The position numbers and the translations under genes are program-made. Positions 24,601 through 38,224 of a DNA stretch of 64,000 nt are shown here, one piece after another; position 1 is the first letter of the stretch, and every line of letters begins with the position of its first letter. The notes under the pieces are model-generated. The model searched no databases, was not told the origin of the DNA, and worked only from the letters and a program-made list of their open reading frames with translations. Origin of the DNA: Datnioides undecimradiatus (lineage: Eukaryota; Chordata; Actinopteri; Lobotiformes; Datnioididae); contig WARS01000014.1 of assembly GCA_008933995.1 (NCBI GenBank), forward strand, positions 4,883,192 to 4,947,191, written 5' to 3'.

Positions 24601-27600
24601 CACCCGCACACACCTACAGTAGTCAGCCTCTTCTTCTTCAGCTGATTTTGTCACCTCTCCTCCATCCCTCCTCCGCCGCTGCCACATTGCAAGCACAGAC
24701 CACATTTTTGCTCCCATCCCTTGTTTTATTCACCCTTCACCTCTCCGATCCTCCCATCCAGGGTTTTGTCGTCCTAACATTTCCGCTCCTCTTTCACACC
24801 ACCTCCTCCTTCTCCTCCCTGCTCCTCGTCGCTCATTTTCCACTTTGCCGCTCTCCCCCTCATCAGTCAGTCAGCCTGCGGTCTGACAGAGATGCAGGGT
24901 TCTGATGGAGGCTGCCAGGCTGTCAGCACATATCTATTCACCAACATACACACATGCATACACTTAACATGCAGCAAAGAGCTGGAAAAGCAGGAAGGGA
25001 ATGTCAACACCGCAGCCATATTACTCAGTTCCATTTAAATTCCCATGCATTTATGTCTTCTAAATATGTTTGGCAGGCCTGTCGTCAAAAAAAAAGGAAA
25101 ATTGTTTGTTGATTCACAGACGCGATTCTCTTGACATTATAATTGGGACGGTGTGTGGGGAGATAAACAAACTTTAAAGGTATTGTTTGTGTTTCGGGCT
25201 CCAGCATATGTGATACTGTGGGTGTTGCGGAGCCAATATCATAGTGGTGGACGTTTTTTTTTTTACTTTCCAAGGCCAGTGTATAACCATTACCGCCAGT
25301 CACCCTTGTAAACAAACTCAGAGGATGCGAGGATGCACTCCATAAAAGCTATCACACTGTGTTTTCAATTTTCACATTGTTTGGATAAAATCAGAAATCT
25401 CATCTCTCATTTCATGCTCTTGACTGTCACCATTTTTGGCGTCTTTGCCTTCTTCTATATTTGACCAGCGCGTTCTACCAAACAGTGTTTGGTTCATATT
25501 TGTCAAGCCGGCGTTTAGCTCCTCGACGGTATTGGAACAGGACTTATCTGCTCGATGAGGCAGCTTTGATAGCGAATTTTGCCTTCACACACAGTGGTAT
25601 CAAAGGAGATATAATTTCTCTTTACCGAAATGAGTTTGATTCAGTCTCCTCTCTTGTAGCGCAGAGTAAACAGACGCAGCAGGCCTTTGGTTTGGCATAC
25701 TGATGTCCTGTGGGAGTTGGTCTATGAGCAAAGATGAAAATATGCACAGTTGGATTCCGAGAAAAGATGTCCTCCACCCTGCCACTTTTTCCTCCAGCGC
25801 CGCCTTTCCTCCAGCGCTCTGTTTTCATCCCCCGTTCCCTTGTTAGCCTGTGTTCTCCGTCTCCAGGGTTTTGCGAGGAACGAGTGGGTGATCGGCACAG
25901 GGACCTTCGGTGTGCGTGTGTGGATTTCTGTAACTGTGTGTGGGAATACGTGCGTGCTCGAAGTGGGATAAAGCGAAGGGAAGGCAACGGATGTGCAGCG
26001 CTTGCAACGGCATCTGGTAGATTCACCAGGAGGGACGAGGGTGCAAAGCCAAATTCCATCCCGCAGGAAGTGCAAGTGCAGCCCGAGCTACAGTAGGCTC
26101 CTTTCTGGGAGTGTTAAAATACGGAGAGTTATAGAAATAATGGGATGCAGAAAGAGAAGAACAGACAGTGCTGGCCCTATAGAAGTCAATCTGTTCCTTC
26201 TCTATTGTTGGTTTAAAAAAAAAATTAAATCCGTCACAAAAAGAGGGCTCGGCTTTAGCCTCTTCTCTCCCGCTACCACTTTCTGTTAGGGATGTAACAG
26301 TTAATCCAGTACCACAAGTGCCATCAAGCCCCTTCTGCTGCTCTCACTAACACTCCACCATACATACACGCTTTTTACTCCCATTTCTTCGGGGTCTGTG
26401 CACAACAATCCACCAGTTAAACCTCCTGCCACTCCCTTTGTTTCCTCACATGCAGTCATATGCTAGAGAGTTTCTGAGTCAAACTGGCAGGAAGGGGGAA
26501 CTTGTCACTGCACGACATAAAGCTGATAGCTCGTGTCGAACAAAGAAACGCGAACATTTACCCAGTTTTTGTCTGCGCACCGCTCCAGACAAATAGCGCG
26601 TTCAAAAACTCCACATTTTCAGCCAAAAGAAAGTTTTAGAAAAGCATTTGTTAAATGGATCATCAGTAAATGAGGCGCTGCCTGTTAAATGAAGAATCGA
26701 ATAATGTGCAGTTAACGATAAACAGAACCTCATCATCAGCCCGGTCTAATGATAGTCTAATTGAATTTTTTCATGGCAAAGAATTAGAACGATCATTTTG
26801 ACAGTGTGAGCCACAGGCTATGATGCAGCTCTGAATCGTCGATAAAAATAGCGAGCCATTTGGATCTGTCATTTCCTGGGTGGGTTTTTTTTTTTTTTCG
26901 TGCGTGTGTGTGTCTGTGTGCTTTAATATTTAGTATTTGTTGTTTTAAGATCCACTGTAAGCCACACTGCTGCATCAGACCTACAGTATGGCATTTTCTA
27001 TTTTCCGCTCCAGTAAAGAACTGATTAAATTGTTATACTCTCTAACAAATTGTAACCCAGACACAGATTACATTTTCACTGCAGAGAATGTATATGAAGC
27101 TCTTTGATGAAGTGCATTTTCCCGTTTTCTTTTGGGGTTTTTTTTTTCTTGGCATCCTTATCGCAGCCATACTGTGCTCCAGAGCCTGCCTCCAGACGTG
27201 ACCCAACCGAGGCTGCTTCTGTCTCGGGGCGAGACGTGCCAGATGGGGGGGGGAGTTGTGGAGCAGTTAGATAGATGGAAGCTGGGGGCCTCCAGGCAAA
27301 GAGGAGCCCTGTGACATTGAGGGGCACAAGTGGCCGCAGAGCTGACAAGATGAGAAGTGATATGCCCTCACCATTCCTGTCAGTCACGCCACCTCATTAG
27401 AGACAGAGAAGAAGAAGGAGAGAGAGTATTCAGAGGAAGATGGCAAGAGAGGGATTCTTGCTGTGGTATTTATGTTACTGAGAAACCGATTTTTAGTCGA
27501 ATTACAATCATAGGAAGGCTCCACAGCTGTCAAGGAACCCGGTTCAAAGATTGTTAAATTAGCATACCGTGTGTTTGGCACACTAGCATAGCAATGAAGT

Positions 27601-29350
27601 GATGCAGCTGAGGAGACTTCATGGATTTGATGCACACAGCGGAAGGAGAGGAGGGAAGGAGGCCGGGGGGGAGATAACGTGAAGGCATGAAATATTAACC
27701 CCTGGCTAAACACCCAAGCTTAGCCGTCTGTGAAATCCCACTGTGGACAATGCTAATACATGCATTCACAAGGGAGATGATAGGGCCTTGTTGCACCGCC
27801 AGATGGGAAGTGTGCATTAAGAAGCTCTCTCATGTATTCATACACCCATAATAGGATCTATAAGACGAAAATCCCAACAGTCATTTCACTAACGCAGACG
27901 TAACAATACTGCGGAATTCAGAGACACGTGCGCGCACGTACACACACAGGCTCAGACGCTCTCTCTCACACACACACACACACAGACACACAACATCCTT
28001 TGCCTCTGAAGCTAAATAGTTGATTGATGGTCTAAGCTGTGAAGAAATGCTCTCCTTTATGTCTCTAAAGGTTTGTAATTGCTGCAGTGAAAGGATGCTC
28101 ACTCGCCTGGAATATTGATCCTAATGGGATTACTATCCTCCACCAGAGAGAGGGTGATGGAGAGAAAGAGATGGAGGGAGGATGAGAGAGAGATGACGAG
28201 GGGTCTGGACAGAGAGGTGAGCAGATAGACAGGGGGAGAAATCTAGCTTGTCCATGCCGTTTTTCATTGATCTTTTTTTTTTAACCGCCGTTCAGTTAAC
28301 GACTTCCGTACGGGAACGATAAAGCATCGCTCTAGAAACCAGGGATGGAGCAAATACTGGGAATATAAATGAAAGAGGGGTGTACGGGGGGGGGGGATTT
28401 AGGCTGTTTCTCAAGGGAGCGATCATGGAGGGGCAATGCAGCGCCCTCCTCCCTCGTGGTCCTCAGGGACGGTTGTTGTTGTCGGCGATGTTGCTGCAGC
28501 CTCGTGTCCCCGCAGCTGCAAACAAAAGCGGGTTCAAGCAGAATGTGGAAGAGATAAGGTGAAAGATTGTTTTTCAAAGTAAGGAGTGAGACTTATATAA
28601 CTGTCGAGCCGGGGGTGTAATGCCAACAGAAACTGGAATAGAGAACAACCATATGCTCTCTGTGACCATATTGTAATTCCGGGAAAAGTACAGCTCACTG
28701 CCTCTCCTGATTATTCTCATCACTGTGTTCTGATTTCACCCCACCCCCTTCATCTCTAGAATTAATCAGTGTGGAGGGCCATCAGCCTGTCCGTCACTCT
28801 GTCTGTCCATCGGCCTGCCTGTTTGACTGCAGTAACCCCAGATGGGAGGCATGGCCAGACTGTGTGTGGCCAGACTGTCCTTTGCAGCTAATTGAAACAT
28901 TACAATGAGGCCAAGTCACGGAATCTGCATATGTGTGCGCCTCAGCTGATAGCCCATGTGTGTCTGTATGTGTGTGTGTGTGTGTGTAAGGACAGGGGTG
29001 TGTGTGTCAGTCTGTTTCAGCCGGACCATAATGTTGGTCATCTGCCTGTGTTGTGACTAACTCCGGGCTCATTCCATGCTGCTGAGCTCGAGCACTTAGT
29101 GGCGCTCACACTAAAGTCACCTTTATGAATAATTATCAGAAAGCCATTATGTCCGTTCTGTGCCTCTTGATGTTCCTCTGCAGGAGGGTGTCTTTTCATA
29201 GAGGAATGTGTGTGTGTGTGTGTGTGTGACTCATTGTTTGGCTGGCTTTGAAAGTTTGTTGTTCCCCAGTGGGGGGTCTCAGGGAGAAATGACTTTGCTT
29301 AGAGTCGGAAGGGAAGAAAGAGGTAAGGATTATCCAGAAGAAGACGTGGT

Positions 29351-29365
29351 GGGTGGGTGGGTGGG
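29351..29365 (+). other. Canonical G-quadruplex motif
   Basis: GGGTGGGTGGGTGGG with three single-T loops is the most stable class of parallel quadruplex. It is on the transcribed-sense strand of the gene, so the pre-mRNA would carry it as RNA. Confidence 0.75.
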
Positions 29366-29648
29366 TGGAGGGCTGAGGAACGACAACAAGCTCTACAACA
29401 AACTGAAGCCAAGACAATAATAATCAATTGCAAACCGGCTAAAAGAACAGAGAACATTGCCTAACCCACCTGGTGGAAACTGTCTAACCACACACACTCG
29501 CACAGACGTCTCTCTACCTGCCTGTGGGGTGATTGTAAAAATGAGTTTTCAATACCTTCAAAGGCTTGTAATGCAGCCAGCAATTTCATTTTGACAGACA
29601 CACTTCTAAAGGTGCAGGTTTTTTTTCTGCAACACAAAGGAAACTCAC

Positions 29649-29690
29649 TCTGTGTGTGTGTGTGCGTGTGTGTGTGTGTGTGTGTGTGCA
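29649..29690. repeat. (TG)n microsatellite, interrupted
   Basis: About 20 TG units broken once by GCG. Confidence 0.9.
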
Positions 29691-30884
29691 TGTGGACTCA
29701 GTAGTGATCAGACTCCCACAGTGCCGTCTCAGCCTTTAAGAACTGCAGGAGACTTGTAGAGGACAAAAAACAGCATGAAAGGAGAGAGAAAAAAGGGGGA
29801 AGGAGAGGAAGGGCAGTGTCGGGTTCACTTTCCAACCGTGTGTTTGCATTACTTTGTGAAACTACACTTTTTGACAAGGAGGTCTTTGCGGGATGATTAT
29901 CAGAGCGCTGACACAAATCCTGCTGATTTAAAATTGCTATTCAATATGATAAGCAAACAGGTTTTGAATATGAATTACTGCAGGGCTCGGGAAGCAAGTT
30001 TTTAAATAGACACATAACGTTGTTTACACAAATCGGCATCAATCACATCGAGCCGTCAGATGGACGGTTTATTAACTGTGTGTCAACTCGCACTCCTGTT
30101 TAGAGAACATTTAAATCACTGCTGACATGGGCAGATGTCCTCTTAGTCCACGCAAACACACGCAGATGTTGATAATGCACGCTCAGATGTACATGTGCGG
30201 CAAAAAAAGAGAAAAAAAAACAAAATACCACGAGTCATGCTGACGGTGCGGCTGCAACAGCACAGAGTCCAGATGGTTCCATATAGATTTAAGGGCAAAG
30301 ACGTGCACACGCGCCATTAGAGGCATCACCACTAGTGTTCCTGCAGGTGGTTGGTCCTTGTGGTAGCCTGGATGTCAGACTGATGGCCTGATGAACATCA
30401 TTTATGACGTGGGCAGGCCACAAGGTACCCTCAGGGGGCTTCTGAGGGCCACAGAGCCTCATTTTGCCATGACATCACTGGCTGTGACCTCAAAGGCGCG
30501 GCGATGCTTAAAGCAGTTAGTGTGTTGGTTTACTGGGCAGAACAAGAGTTAAGAAAGGCAGAGTGGTTGCTTTTTATGATTTACTACTGCGAAGCATTTA
30601 CTGTATTTGTTTTGTTGAGGGAATCAACAGATCGCGCAGAACAAACACAAAGGGCAAGCATCTTTATTTGAAAGCAAACCACCGCTGTCCCGAGACAAAA
30701 CACAAGATAACATCAGAAACCGTGCAGCCTAAAGAACAAGACATTCCCAACCCTCTATGTCAGCTGCACCCTACACAGAGAAACGGCCGTACTCATACTC
30801 ATACTTAAATAACATAAAAACACTCAGCTGTGGTGTTTCCTTCAGGTCTACTGAGCATTTTCAGCATCTTTCAGCTCATCGTTT

Positions 30885-30892
30885 TGACGTCA
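30885..30892. promoter_or_regulatory. Palindromic CRE motif
   Basis: TGACGTCA is the full CREB/ATF site. Its last two bases overlap the ATG of the small frame at 30892. Another copy is at 35933-35940. Confidence 0.3.
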
Positions 30893-31056
30893 TGGCTCTC
30901 CAACTCTTTCTTGGTGCAGTCTTGCTCCTCTCATCAACCGTGTTTCCAGCTGCAAAATCTCTAAAAGCCAACCTTACACTGCATGCCAATCACCAAAAGG
31001 CTGACAAACAAAGCCATCGACTAGCTGGCGAACACAGCGGAGCATTTAGCAGCTAA
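30892..31056 (+). CDS. Possible small secreted-type ORF, doubtful
   Basis: A 54-codon frame begins at an ATG in good context (G at -3, G at +4). The first ~22 residues, MALQLFLGAVLLLSSTVFPA, look like a signal peptide: a hydrophobic core of about 15 residues followed by Ala-Ala. The rest is polar and His/Lys-rich, with one possible N-glycosylation site (Asn-Leu-Thr). No family was recognised. There is no sign of a promoter apart from the CRE motif or of codon conservation, so chance is the more likely explanation. Confidence 0.15.
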   Translation: MALQLFLGAVLLLSSTVFPAAKSLKANLTLHANHQKADKQSHRLAGEHSGAFSS

Positions 31057-33284
31057 AGAGCCAATTATTTCCCTCGGGAATCGGCGAAAACCGAAACAGA
31101 GCAAAAAGAAGAGTGAATATTGGAGTAATGTCTGTCAGGTTGCCAGAAACACCATTCTCTATATAAATGCTAAAGTTGCTCGGTGTCTGCTGGAGTGTAA
31201 ATTGGCCATTGGTTTGCTAACACATTAGCGACTTTTTTAGGGCCACAATATGTCAAGCATGTGTCATCTCCAGCTTTCTGTGGAGTTCTGCCTCCAAGAA
31301 GCCAGAAATAAACAGATTAGTGCTGTTTTAAAGTTGACTCTCATTATGGGAAACGTGTTTTTGAAGCATAAAAGTAACAATAATTATCCAAATAACTGTC
31401 TTTACCAGAGGAAATGACAGCATCACTTGTCTTTTCAAACTCTTGATAAGTTATGTTTATATTTTCCTGAGAAGCACTCTTTTGTGGGCATGCAAAGAAG
31501 AGAGTAAGAGAGTTTCCTTATAGAATCAAACGGAGCATAGCGTTGTCATAGCACCGTGGAGGAGGTTGGCTTGGACTGACAGTGAAGACCATGGTTCACA
31601 TATCATCCACCTCCTGCAGTCAACACTGGTTTCTTTTAATCAAGTATACAATCGTCGCCCAAACACGTTTAGCAGGTACTTTTAGTTATTCAACCAAACC
31701 ATAACCATTGAGACAGCAGACCAGAAGGCAGTGACAAACACAATCTATTGTGATTCAGATATGAGCACTCATTGTTATCAAGACAAGAACAGAGTAGAAA
31801 GTCAAATCCACCACATCCACAACCCTGCAGCTGCGTTCTCACCGTCTCGTATGAAGGGTTGGTAGTTTACCCACAAAGTTTTCCCCAAAGTGACCCTTCC
31901 TGGATGGCTACGGGTAGCGGCGAGGTGGGGGAGGGTGGGGGATCCAAAGACGCAGATTATCTCTGATTGATGATATCTGGAGGACAGTGTAGATTATACC
32001 TCTCCAGATTTATGGTGTCTGAGGAAGAGCCCCATTTCTAACTTGGTGATTATGGCTGGAGGGCTCGGCAGGTTGCTCACACGTGTGTTTATGCGTGTGC
32101 GCGTGTGCGTATTTTTTCAGGACACAGTACCCTGAGACTGATGTGCCTTGTGTGTAATAAAGAAGCAGTATAATGAGATGCCTAACTTTCCCTCTTTGAA
32201 TGATATTTTACATTAAAAATGTAAATTAAAAAGTCCCCCCTCACCACACCCCAGACCCCCATCTCCTCATCACCATGTCCAAAACAATTTTCTGCATGGC
32301 TCCCTTGCGGTGGTGGAATAGAGTGTATGTTTATGTGTGTGTCCTTGTGTGTGTGTGTGCGTGTGTGTGTGTGTGTGTGTCCGTCCTCGTCTGGACCCTA
32401 ACTGATTGTGATTGCATTTCCATCGGATTTTCTCCCAGCGAGAAGGAGAGCGGGGCCCAGACGGAGAAATGGGATCAGAGGGGGAAACTCATCTCCCCTT
32501 CCCAGACACATCCCTTCCAGAGTGTGTGGTCACGCAGACACACACACTTATACACACACACACTGTGAATGGTGTCCTCTATTACTTGGGGTATTAGCAT
32601 CACTAATGAGGTGTGAGAGAGGGACAGAGATGGAGCAAGTGGAAGAGGAAAAAGAGGTGGATCAGAGAATCGGAGCAAGAGAGGAAGAGGAGTAACTATC
32701 AATCTCATTGCAGGGTAATCGGTGAGAAAGGTAGAGCCGGAGGGGAATTTGTTGGAAGAGAAAGGAGTGAGAATTGGTAAAAGAAAAAGAAGTGAGGGGG
32801 TAGAGAAAGATGGGAGGAATGCAAGTGAAAGGTGCAGCGAAGTCAAGTGGCATTTTCCCATCTGAAACCATCTCCACAGTGGCCAGGTGTTGAGTGTGTG
32901 ACTCTGTGTGTGTGTTTGATGCTCATCTTTGTTATCACACGCGTATGTAAGATGCTCCTTATCATGTCTGGTTGTCCAGGAGGGTTTCACGATTCATTGA
33001 GAGGGATGAGAGGGTGTCCTGACTCACTAACAATGCCTTTAAGTGATGTTTTCACCCATCCTACTCATATATACTGCGCACGTATGCGCCCGCATGTGTT
33101 TGTGTGTCTGCGAGCGTGTGCGTCTGTTTGTGTTTATGTGCGCACACGATCAGACAGCCATTTCAGAGGAGCTGTGCCCACTGGACACCTGTTCTGATAA
33201 CTCAACATTGACAGTCTTATTGTTCCAAGTGTTGCCTACACTATAATTCCACATACAGCCTGTAATGAAACATCCTACAGTCTG

Positions 33285-33289
<5 letters not shown>

Positions 33290-33337
<48 letters not shown>
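33290..33337. repeat. (TG)n microsatellite
   Basis: About 24 TG units, uninterrupted. Confidence 0.95.
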
Positions 33338-33340
<3 letters not shown>

Positions 33341-34709
33341 ACCCCAGATAGCATCTTTGCTCTAGATAAACCTATTGTTCTTGCCTCTAACCACCATTAT
33401 CCCGTTGTAGGGGAAAACTGTTTCACAGCTTCAGTACAAAACCCAGAGAAACGCTCCTTATCCATCTCCTGTCTCGACTTCTCCCCCCATCCATCCACTT
33501 TTTTTATTTCATTCTTTATTTATCTGTTTTCCCCTCTCCATCTGGCGCTCCTCTAACTTTTTTGTTCTCCGTTCACCTCATTTGTGCAATCACTCTTTTC
33601 TTTTTATTCTTCCCCCCTTCCTCCTCTTCCTGCCCTCTTTCTTTTGTCTGTCATAGCTGGATGCAGCGCAGTCATTTGCCGCTATAGTCTATAGCTAGAA
33701 GCCCTCTCACTGAGATAGATGCCTGCCTATGAAAGACATTTGTTTCCTTTACTGTCACTGTGCAATAATCAGCCACTCTAACGTAATCAACATATTGCCC
33801 TTGCGGTAAATACAGCTGAGCAAGTGGGTCCGCGCACATTTGTGTGGGCATGTGAGCTTGTGTGTAGATGGGAGGGTATGTGATTATGTGTCTGCGTGCA
33901 TGTGTACCTGCAGTTGTGTGGATGTGGATGTGTGTCTATGCAATTTTTTTTTTCAGTTTGGCTGTGCATGCAAATGCAGTTTCTCATGCATGTGTGTGCC
34001 ATGTGACAGAGAGAGATGATTCTTGGTGAAAAAGCAGTTTGTTAGCGAATTAGAGTTAATTAGCCAACTTTCAGTTCCCAATGCTGTAATTGGGCCCATT
34101 TCTCTCTGTTTCCTCCAGCTGGCGTCTCTCATCCACTGCGGAGAAAGAAGTGGAGAGAGAGAGAGAGAGAGAGTGGAGGGCTGAGTCGGAGGAGTAGGCG
34201 GGGGGAGCAGGGAGATGGGGAGCACAGGGTGCATTACATGTCTGTAGGGGTCTGTGGAGTGCTAGCGAACCTACCCCCTGGGGGTAAGAACCACTTGCGC
34301 TGGGGATCGAGACAGTGAGAAGTATTAACTGAGAGATAATGACGAAAGGAAGGCTGATGGGAGTGAAAATGCAAAAGAACGTGTGAGATGAGGGTGGCGA
34401 GGAAGTGGAGGGGGGTGGAACAGGGCGGGGGGGAGTGAGGGGGTAAAGTGACATAAATGTTGAAGGATGAGAGGAGAGGTGGTGAAATCATAAGCCATTA
34501 CAAATTGAGGGATACACCGTGGAGCAGCGGTGTAGGGGCGGGCACGGAGCGACTGTATTCAAGTCGGGCTAGTCCAGAAGTTTCTCCCACAATCCTCCTG
34601 CTCTTTTTTAATTCTCTCCTCCCTCTCTGCACCAGCCTAATAAAGCCAGAAATGCCATGAAGATAACATTTAAAGAAAACGTTACTGCAGAGTACTGTTG
34701 AAAAGTAAC

Positions 34710-34712
<3 letters not shown>

Positions 34713-34771
<59 letters not shown>

Positions 34772-34778
34772 AATATAA
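34713..34778. repeat. (AT)n tract
   Basis: About 30 AT units with two A insertions. Self-complementary, so it could extrude as a cruciform, and it is prone to length change. Confidence 0.95.
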
Positions 34779-34988
34779 AAACAGTGAGGGGTGGCAGAAT
34801 GTAGGAGAGAGAGGCAAGGGAGTAGTCAAGTGAAGAAGAAGTGATGAAAGAGGGGAACAGGCCCTCTCTTGGTGCTGCAGCATGATGATCAGTAGAGTCT
34901 AATGAAGGTGCAGATGTCCCACAGGAGTCCTGTGCTCTCTTGACGACCACTGGGAATGGCAATTAATGTACGGTGTACCAAAAGGAAG

Positions 34989-34989
<1 letters not shown>

Positions 34990-35070
<81 letters not shown>
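34990..35070. repeat. Long (CA)n microsatellite
   Basis: About 40 uninterrupted CA units, the longest pure dinucleotide tract of the window, only about 210 bp from the (AT)n tract. Read through, it gives spurious Thr-His and Cys-Val frames on both strands. Confidence 0.97.
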
Positions 35071-35072
<2 letters not shown>

Positions 35073-35932
35073 ACTGGTGCACACATTCAGACACAAGATT
35101 TACATAAAATGTACCATAGCCCCACTTTGTCCAAATTCAAACACAGTGCAGATAGTATATGGTGCATTCAGCCATACTCCACTTACCATCAGATTATATA
35201 ATGTAAATGGCTAACAGAGAGCAGGAGTATGCCCCATTATATAGCACACAGCTCAAGTGATTTCCTCCATTGTGCATGTAACCACCCAGAACTCTCAACA
35301 ACACGTCCCTCTTTATTCCTATGGATTCACTGCACAAAGGAGACCCATTCATTCTGCTGCATTGCCCTATATTTTATAAGCCTTATGTGCGTATCGGTGC
35401 AACTGAATCCCCTTGTACTGGCTCCGTGCTCATTATCTTATTGATATTTTTATTCCAGTCGGTGTATTGACACGAGTAAAGATGTAAGATGGAGTTGGAG
35501 CAGGATACGAGGCTCAGGTGGATGGGGCCCTGCACTGCGGATTAGCCACGTTGCGTGTGTACACTGTAGAACAACTAGTTTTAGAGCAGGTCACTGAGGG
35601 ACCGCGCAGTTATGTAAAGATGAAAGGATAAACTGCTGAGACAGGAGAGTGGAGAGAAATGGACAGAGTAAGAGACGAGAAGGAGTGCGTATCTTTACAC
35701 AGGCATCTGGGCGTGAATGACTTTGCAAAAGTGTGTGTGTATTTTTGTGTTTGTGTGTGGACTTAGCAAAATTTACAAGCCAAACACAACTGGTCCGCTC
35801 TTTTGTGATAAAAGCATCTGCCTCTATACCACTGAGACTGTGGCCTAATGGCACTACAGGACCGACGCTGACACATGAGGTTGGAGGAGAAGGGGAGGAG
35901 GGGGCGGGGGCGTTACAGAAACAGTGGGTGGA

Positions 35933-35940
35933 TGACGTCA
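35933..35940. promoter_or_regulatory. Palindromic CRE motif
   Basis: Exact TGACGTCA. Motif match only. Confidence 0.25.
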
Positions 35941-37101
35941 ATATCGTCCCTGGCATTTACTCTGCAGGGGGTGGAAAAAGGGCCCTCCTCTGTTCCAACA
36001 TAACCTCTTGTAGTCGACAGGCAGAAACTTTCTCCTTTTTCCTGTTTGTCCTCTTCTTTATCCATTGAAATTACCTTGACCTTTGCATATGTCAATTGAA
36101 ATTGTTCTTTCCTTCTCCTCATCGTTCATTCTGCTCTGCACTGTGCCTAATGGCTGCCCATTGAAAATTATTATTGTTGGTTTTTTTTAATCATAGGTTG
36201 CATAAAAGACCAGATGAAAATATTTCCATCCAAACTGCCTGGCCCTGCCATTCTTCATCTTCAACAAATGGACAGAGGAACAGTAGAGTTGCAAACCAAG
36301 GTTCTGTATTCAGCACGGGGCATTTTTGGCCCTGAGTTCAGGCTTTCAGCTGTGTATTTCCCCTGCAAAAAGAGATTGACTCCAGTTATTTACTTTTACC
36401 AAGGACGTGCAGTTTATTACAAAAGATTGAAAAAAAAAAAAGCTATCGTTGAAACATTTCTATAAAAACACGCACGCGCACATCCACACACTGATAGCAG
36501 CGTCAGACAGCAGAGGTGCTATCAGTTGTAGTTAAGAAGGAGGGGTCTTAGTTACCTCTAGGTTAATGATCCTCATTAATATGCGCTAATATACCCCAGG
36601 TCATGCAGTAATTAAAAATCTCATTCGACGCTCTCAGCTTAAACTGACTGACTTGGCTTCGTCCTACAAAGATTAGCATTTATTATTTGTCTCCGAGGTC
36701 TGTACTTCATAGCGAGGGGGTGAGACTAATAGCCTAATGTTGAACATTTGACTGGGCTGTCTGTCTCCTCTAGTGCCTAGTAAGGTCTTTTGCCTCTGCT
36801 TGGCTGGGCACAACTGTTTATGAGCTGAATGGGTTTGCAGGTTGTGCCTTGGAGAGTTGCATCACGTTTGCAAGAGAGTGTTTGTGCAAAATGGGCACAC
36901 AAACAAGGACTCCGAAATACACACTCAGGCATACACCTACATGCACAACTGCATGTGAAGTCCATCAGCATGGGGACTTCCATATTCCTCTGAGTCAGCT
37001 GATGTCAGCTGATGCAAGCTGTGCTAATTGTAAGGCTGTGTGACGATTGCGTGTTCTTGCAGTAAAGATGGATGGATAGATGGATGGAGTGATAGACACA
37101 G

Positions 37102-37137
<36 letters not shown>
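37102..37137. repeat. (GATA)n microsatellite
   Basis: About nine GATA units, preceded by imperfect GGAT repeats from about 37068. Confidence 0.95.
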
Positions 37138-38224
37138 GCTTATGACTCAGCCTATCCCCGTCACACACACAGATTTACACACACACACACATATCTTCTC
37201 ACACACATCCACTCAGCTATCCATGACCAATGCAGCAGCCACTTCAAAGAGCCTAGACATGCCTGGTAATCTCCAATCGCTTCTTAGCACTATCCTCTCT
37301 GCACAGTCACAAACGCAAACACACCTTCACAGGGAGGAGGGCGGCGGGGAGATGGCAGGTTGGATATCACTTACATCCGTGAAGACTGCGCCGCAACTTT
37401 GCGCTGCACCTTTCAGACTGTTTGAGCTCGCAATCTGCAAGTAATTAACATCTGATTTACCGAGGCAGCAGCTAATAATGCAATCAGTGATTAGGACCGC
37501 CTCCTAGGCACATTCTGGGAGTGATGAAGAGCTCAAAAGGTGCAGTTCAGCAGCGGGATTAGTCTGAGATCCAAAAAATAAAAATATGTTATATCCAAAA
37601 TGTCAATTCCATTAACTAAACCCACAATTAAACCCTAACTGTGAAAATAAATTGGGCGTACATTATGATAAAATTGTAATGACCTATGTGTTTGTTGAGA
37701 GTAAAAAGTAAGGCTGTTGAAGAACACCAGCTTTTGAGGAGTCACTATAAAAAGTTGCACAAAAGAGAGATTGCTCATAAAACAACAGCCACCGTAATGT
37801 GCGTGCCTCAACAAAAGCGAGCGACCAACAGAATTCCACTCAGTTCATCTTTAATGACCAGACTCAGCCCCATCTTTGGTGCTAGAAAAGAGTCAGATGT
37901 TTATTTTTCTGCACTCTCTCACACTCTCTTTTTCTCTCTGAGGTGACTTTTTCTAATGTCCTTAAAAAGAAACCTCACCTTCCCAAGTGGTTGCGGTGCC
38001 CTCACACTTCGTCTGCTGTCACTGAAACTTCTCTATAATAACAGCTGATTAACTTTTCTCACCTTTGCTACAACCAATGTTTGTTCAAAGGTGAGAATTA
38101 CCTCGGTAACAACAGCAACAATAGCCCATGCAAACTGAAAGAACCTTTGTAAAATCGAGGAGATTCAAACAGAGTTAGTGTATCTCCTCCAATTATGTCT
38201 AATATTTCTGCAGGCCTCCTTCCA

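Larger units (their letters stand above)
22241..30884. other. Intronic DNA
   Basis: No coding exon supported. Repeat-poor islands at about 22590-22790, 22900-23240, 25320-25720, 26480-26880 and 29040-29170 look like possible conserved regulatory DNA; composition is the only evidence. Tandem TG/CA tracts, a G-rich quadruplex-type run at 29351 and a C-rich run at about 24461-24487 are present. The frame at 25461-25703 (80 codons) has no recognisable domain. Confidence 0.55.
31057..38224. other. Intronic DNA
   Basis: No coding exon supported. It has the long dinucleotide tracts listed separately, pyrimidine blocks at about 33465-33650 and purine blocks at about 32600-32820 and 34140-34440. Repeat-poor islands at about 31060-31480 and 36535-36720 (with CTCATTAATATGCGCTAATA) are possible regulatory elements. 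Frames at 35733-36068 and 36214-36465 are unrecognised and have no splice context. Confidence 0.55.

Noticed and set aside
32475..32990. 171-codon open frame on the - strand, the longest in the window
   Set aside because: Ser/Leu/Pro/Thr-rich product of purine and TG tracts, with no recognisable domain or splice context.
34498..34962. 154-codon - strand frame
   Set aside because: Built on the (AT)n tract (Tyr-Ile repeat); not a gene.
37102..37137. Tandem (GATA)n considered as a CRISPR-like or regulatory array
   Set aside because: Plain four-base microsatellite without spacers.
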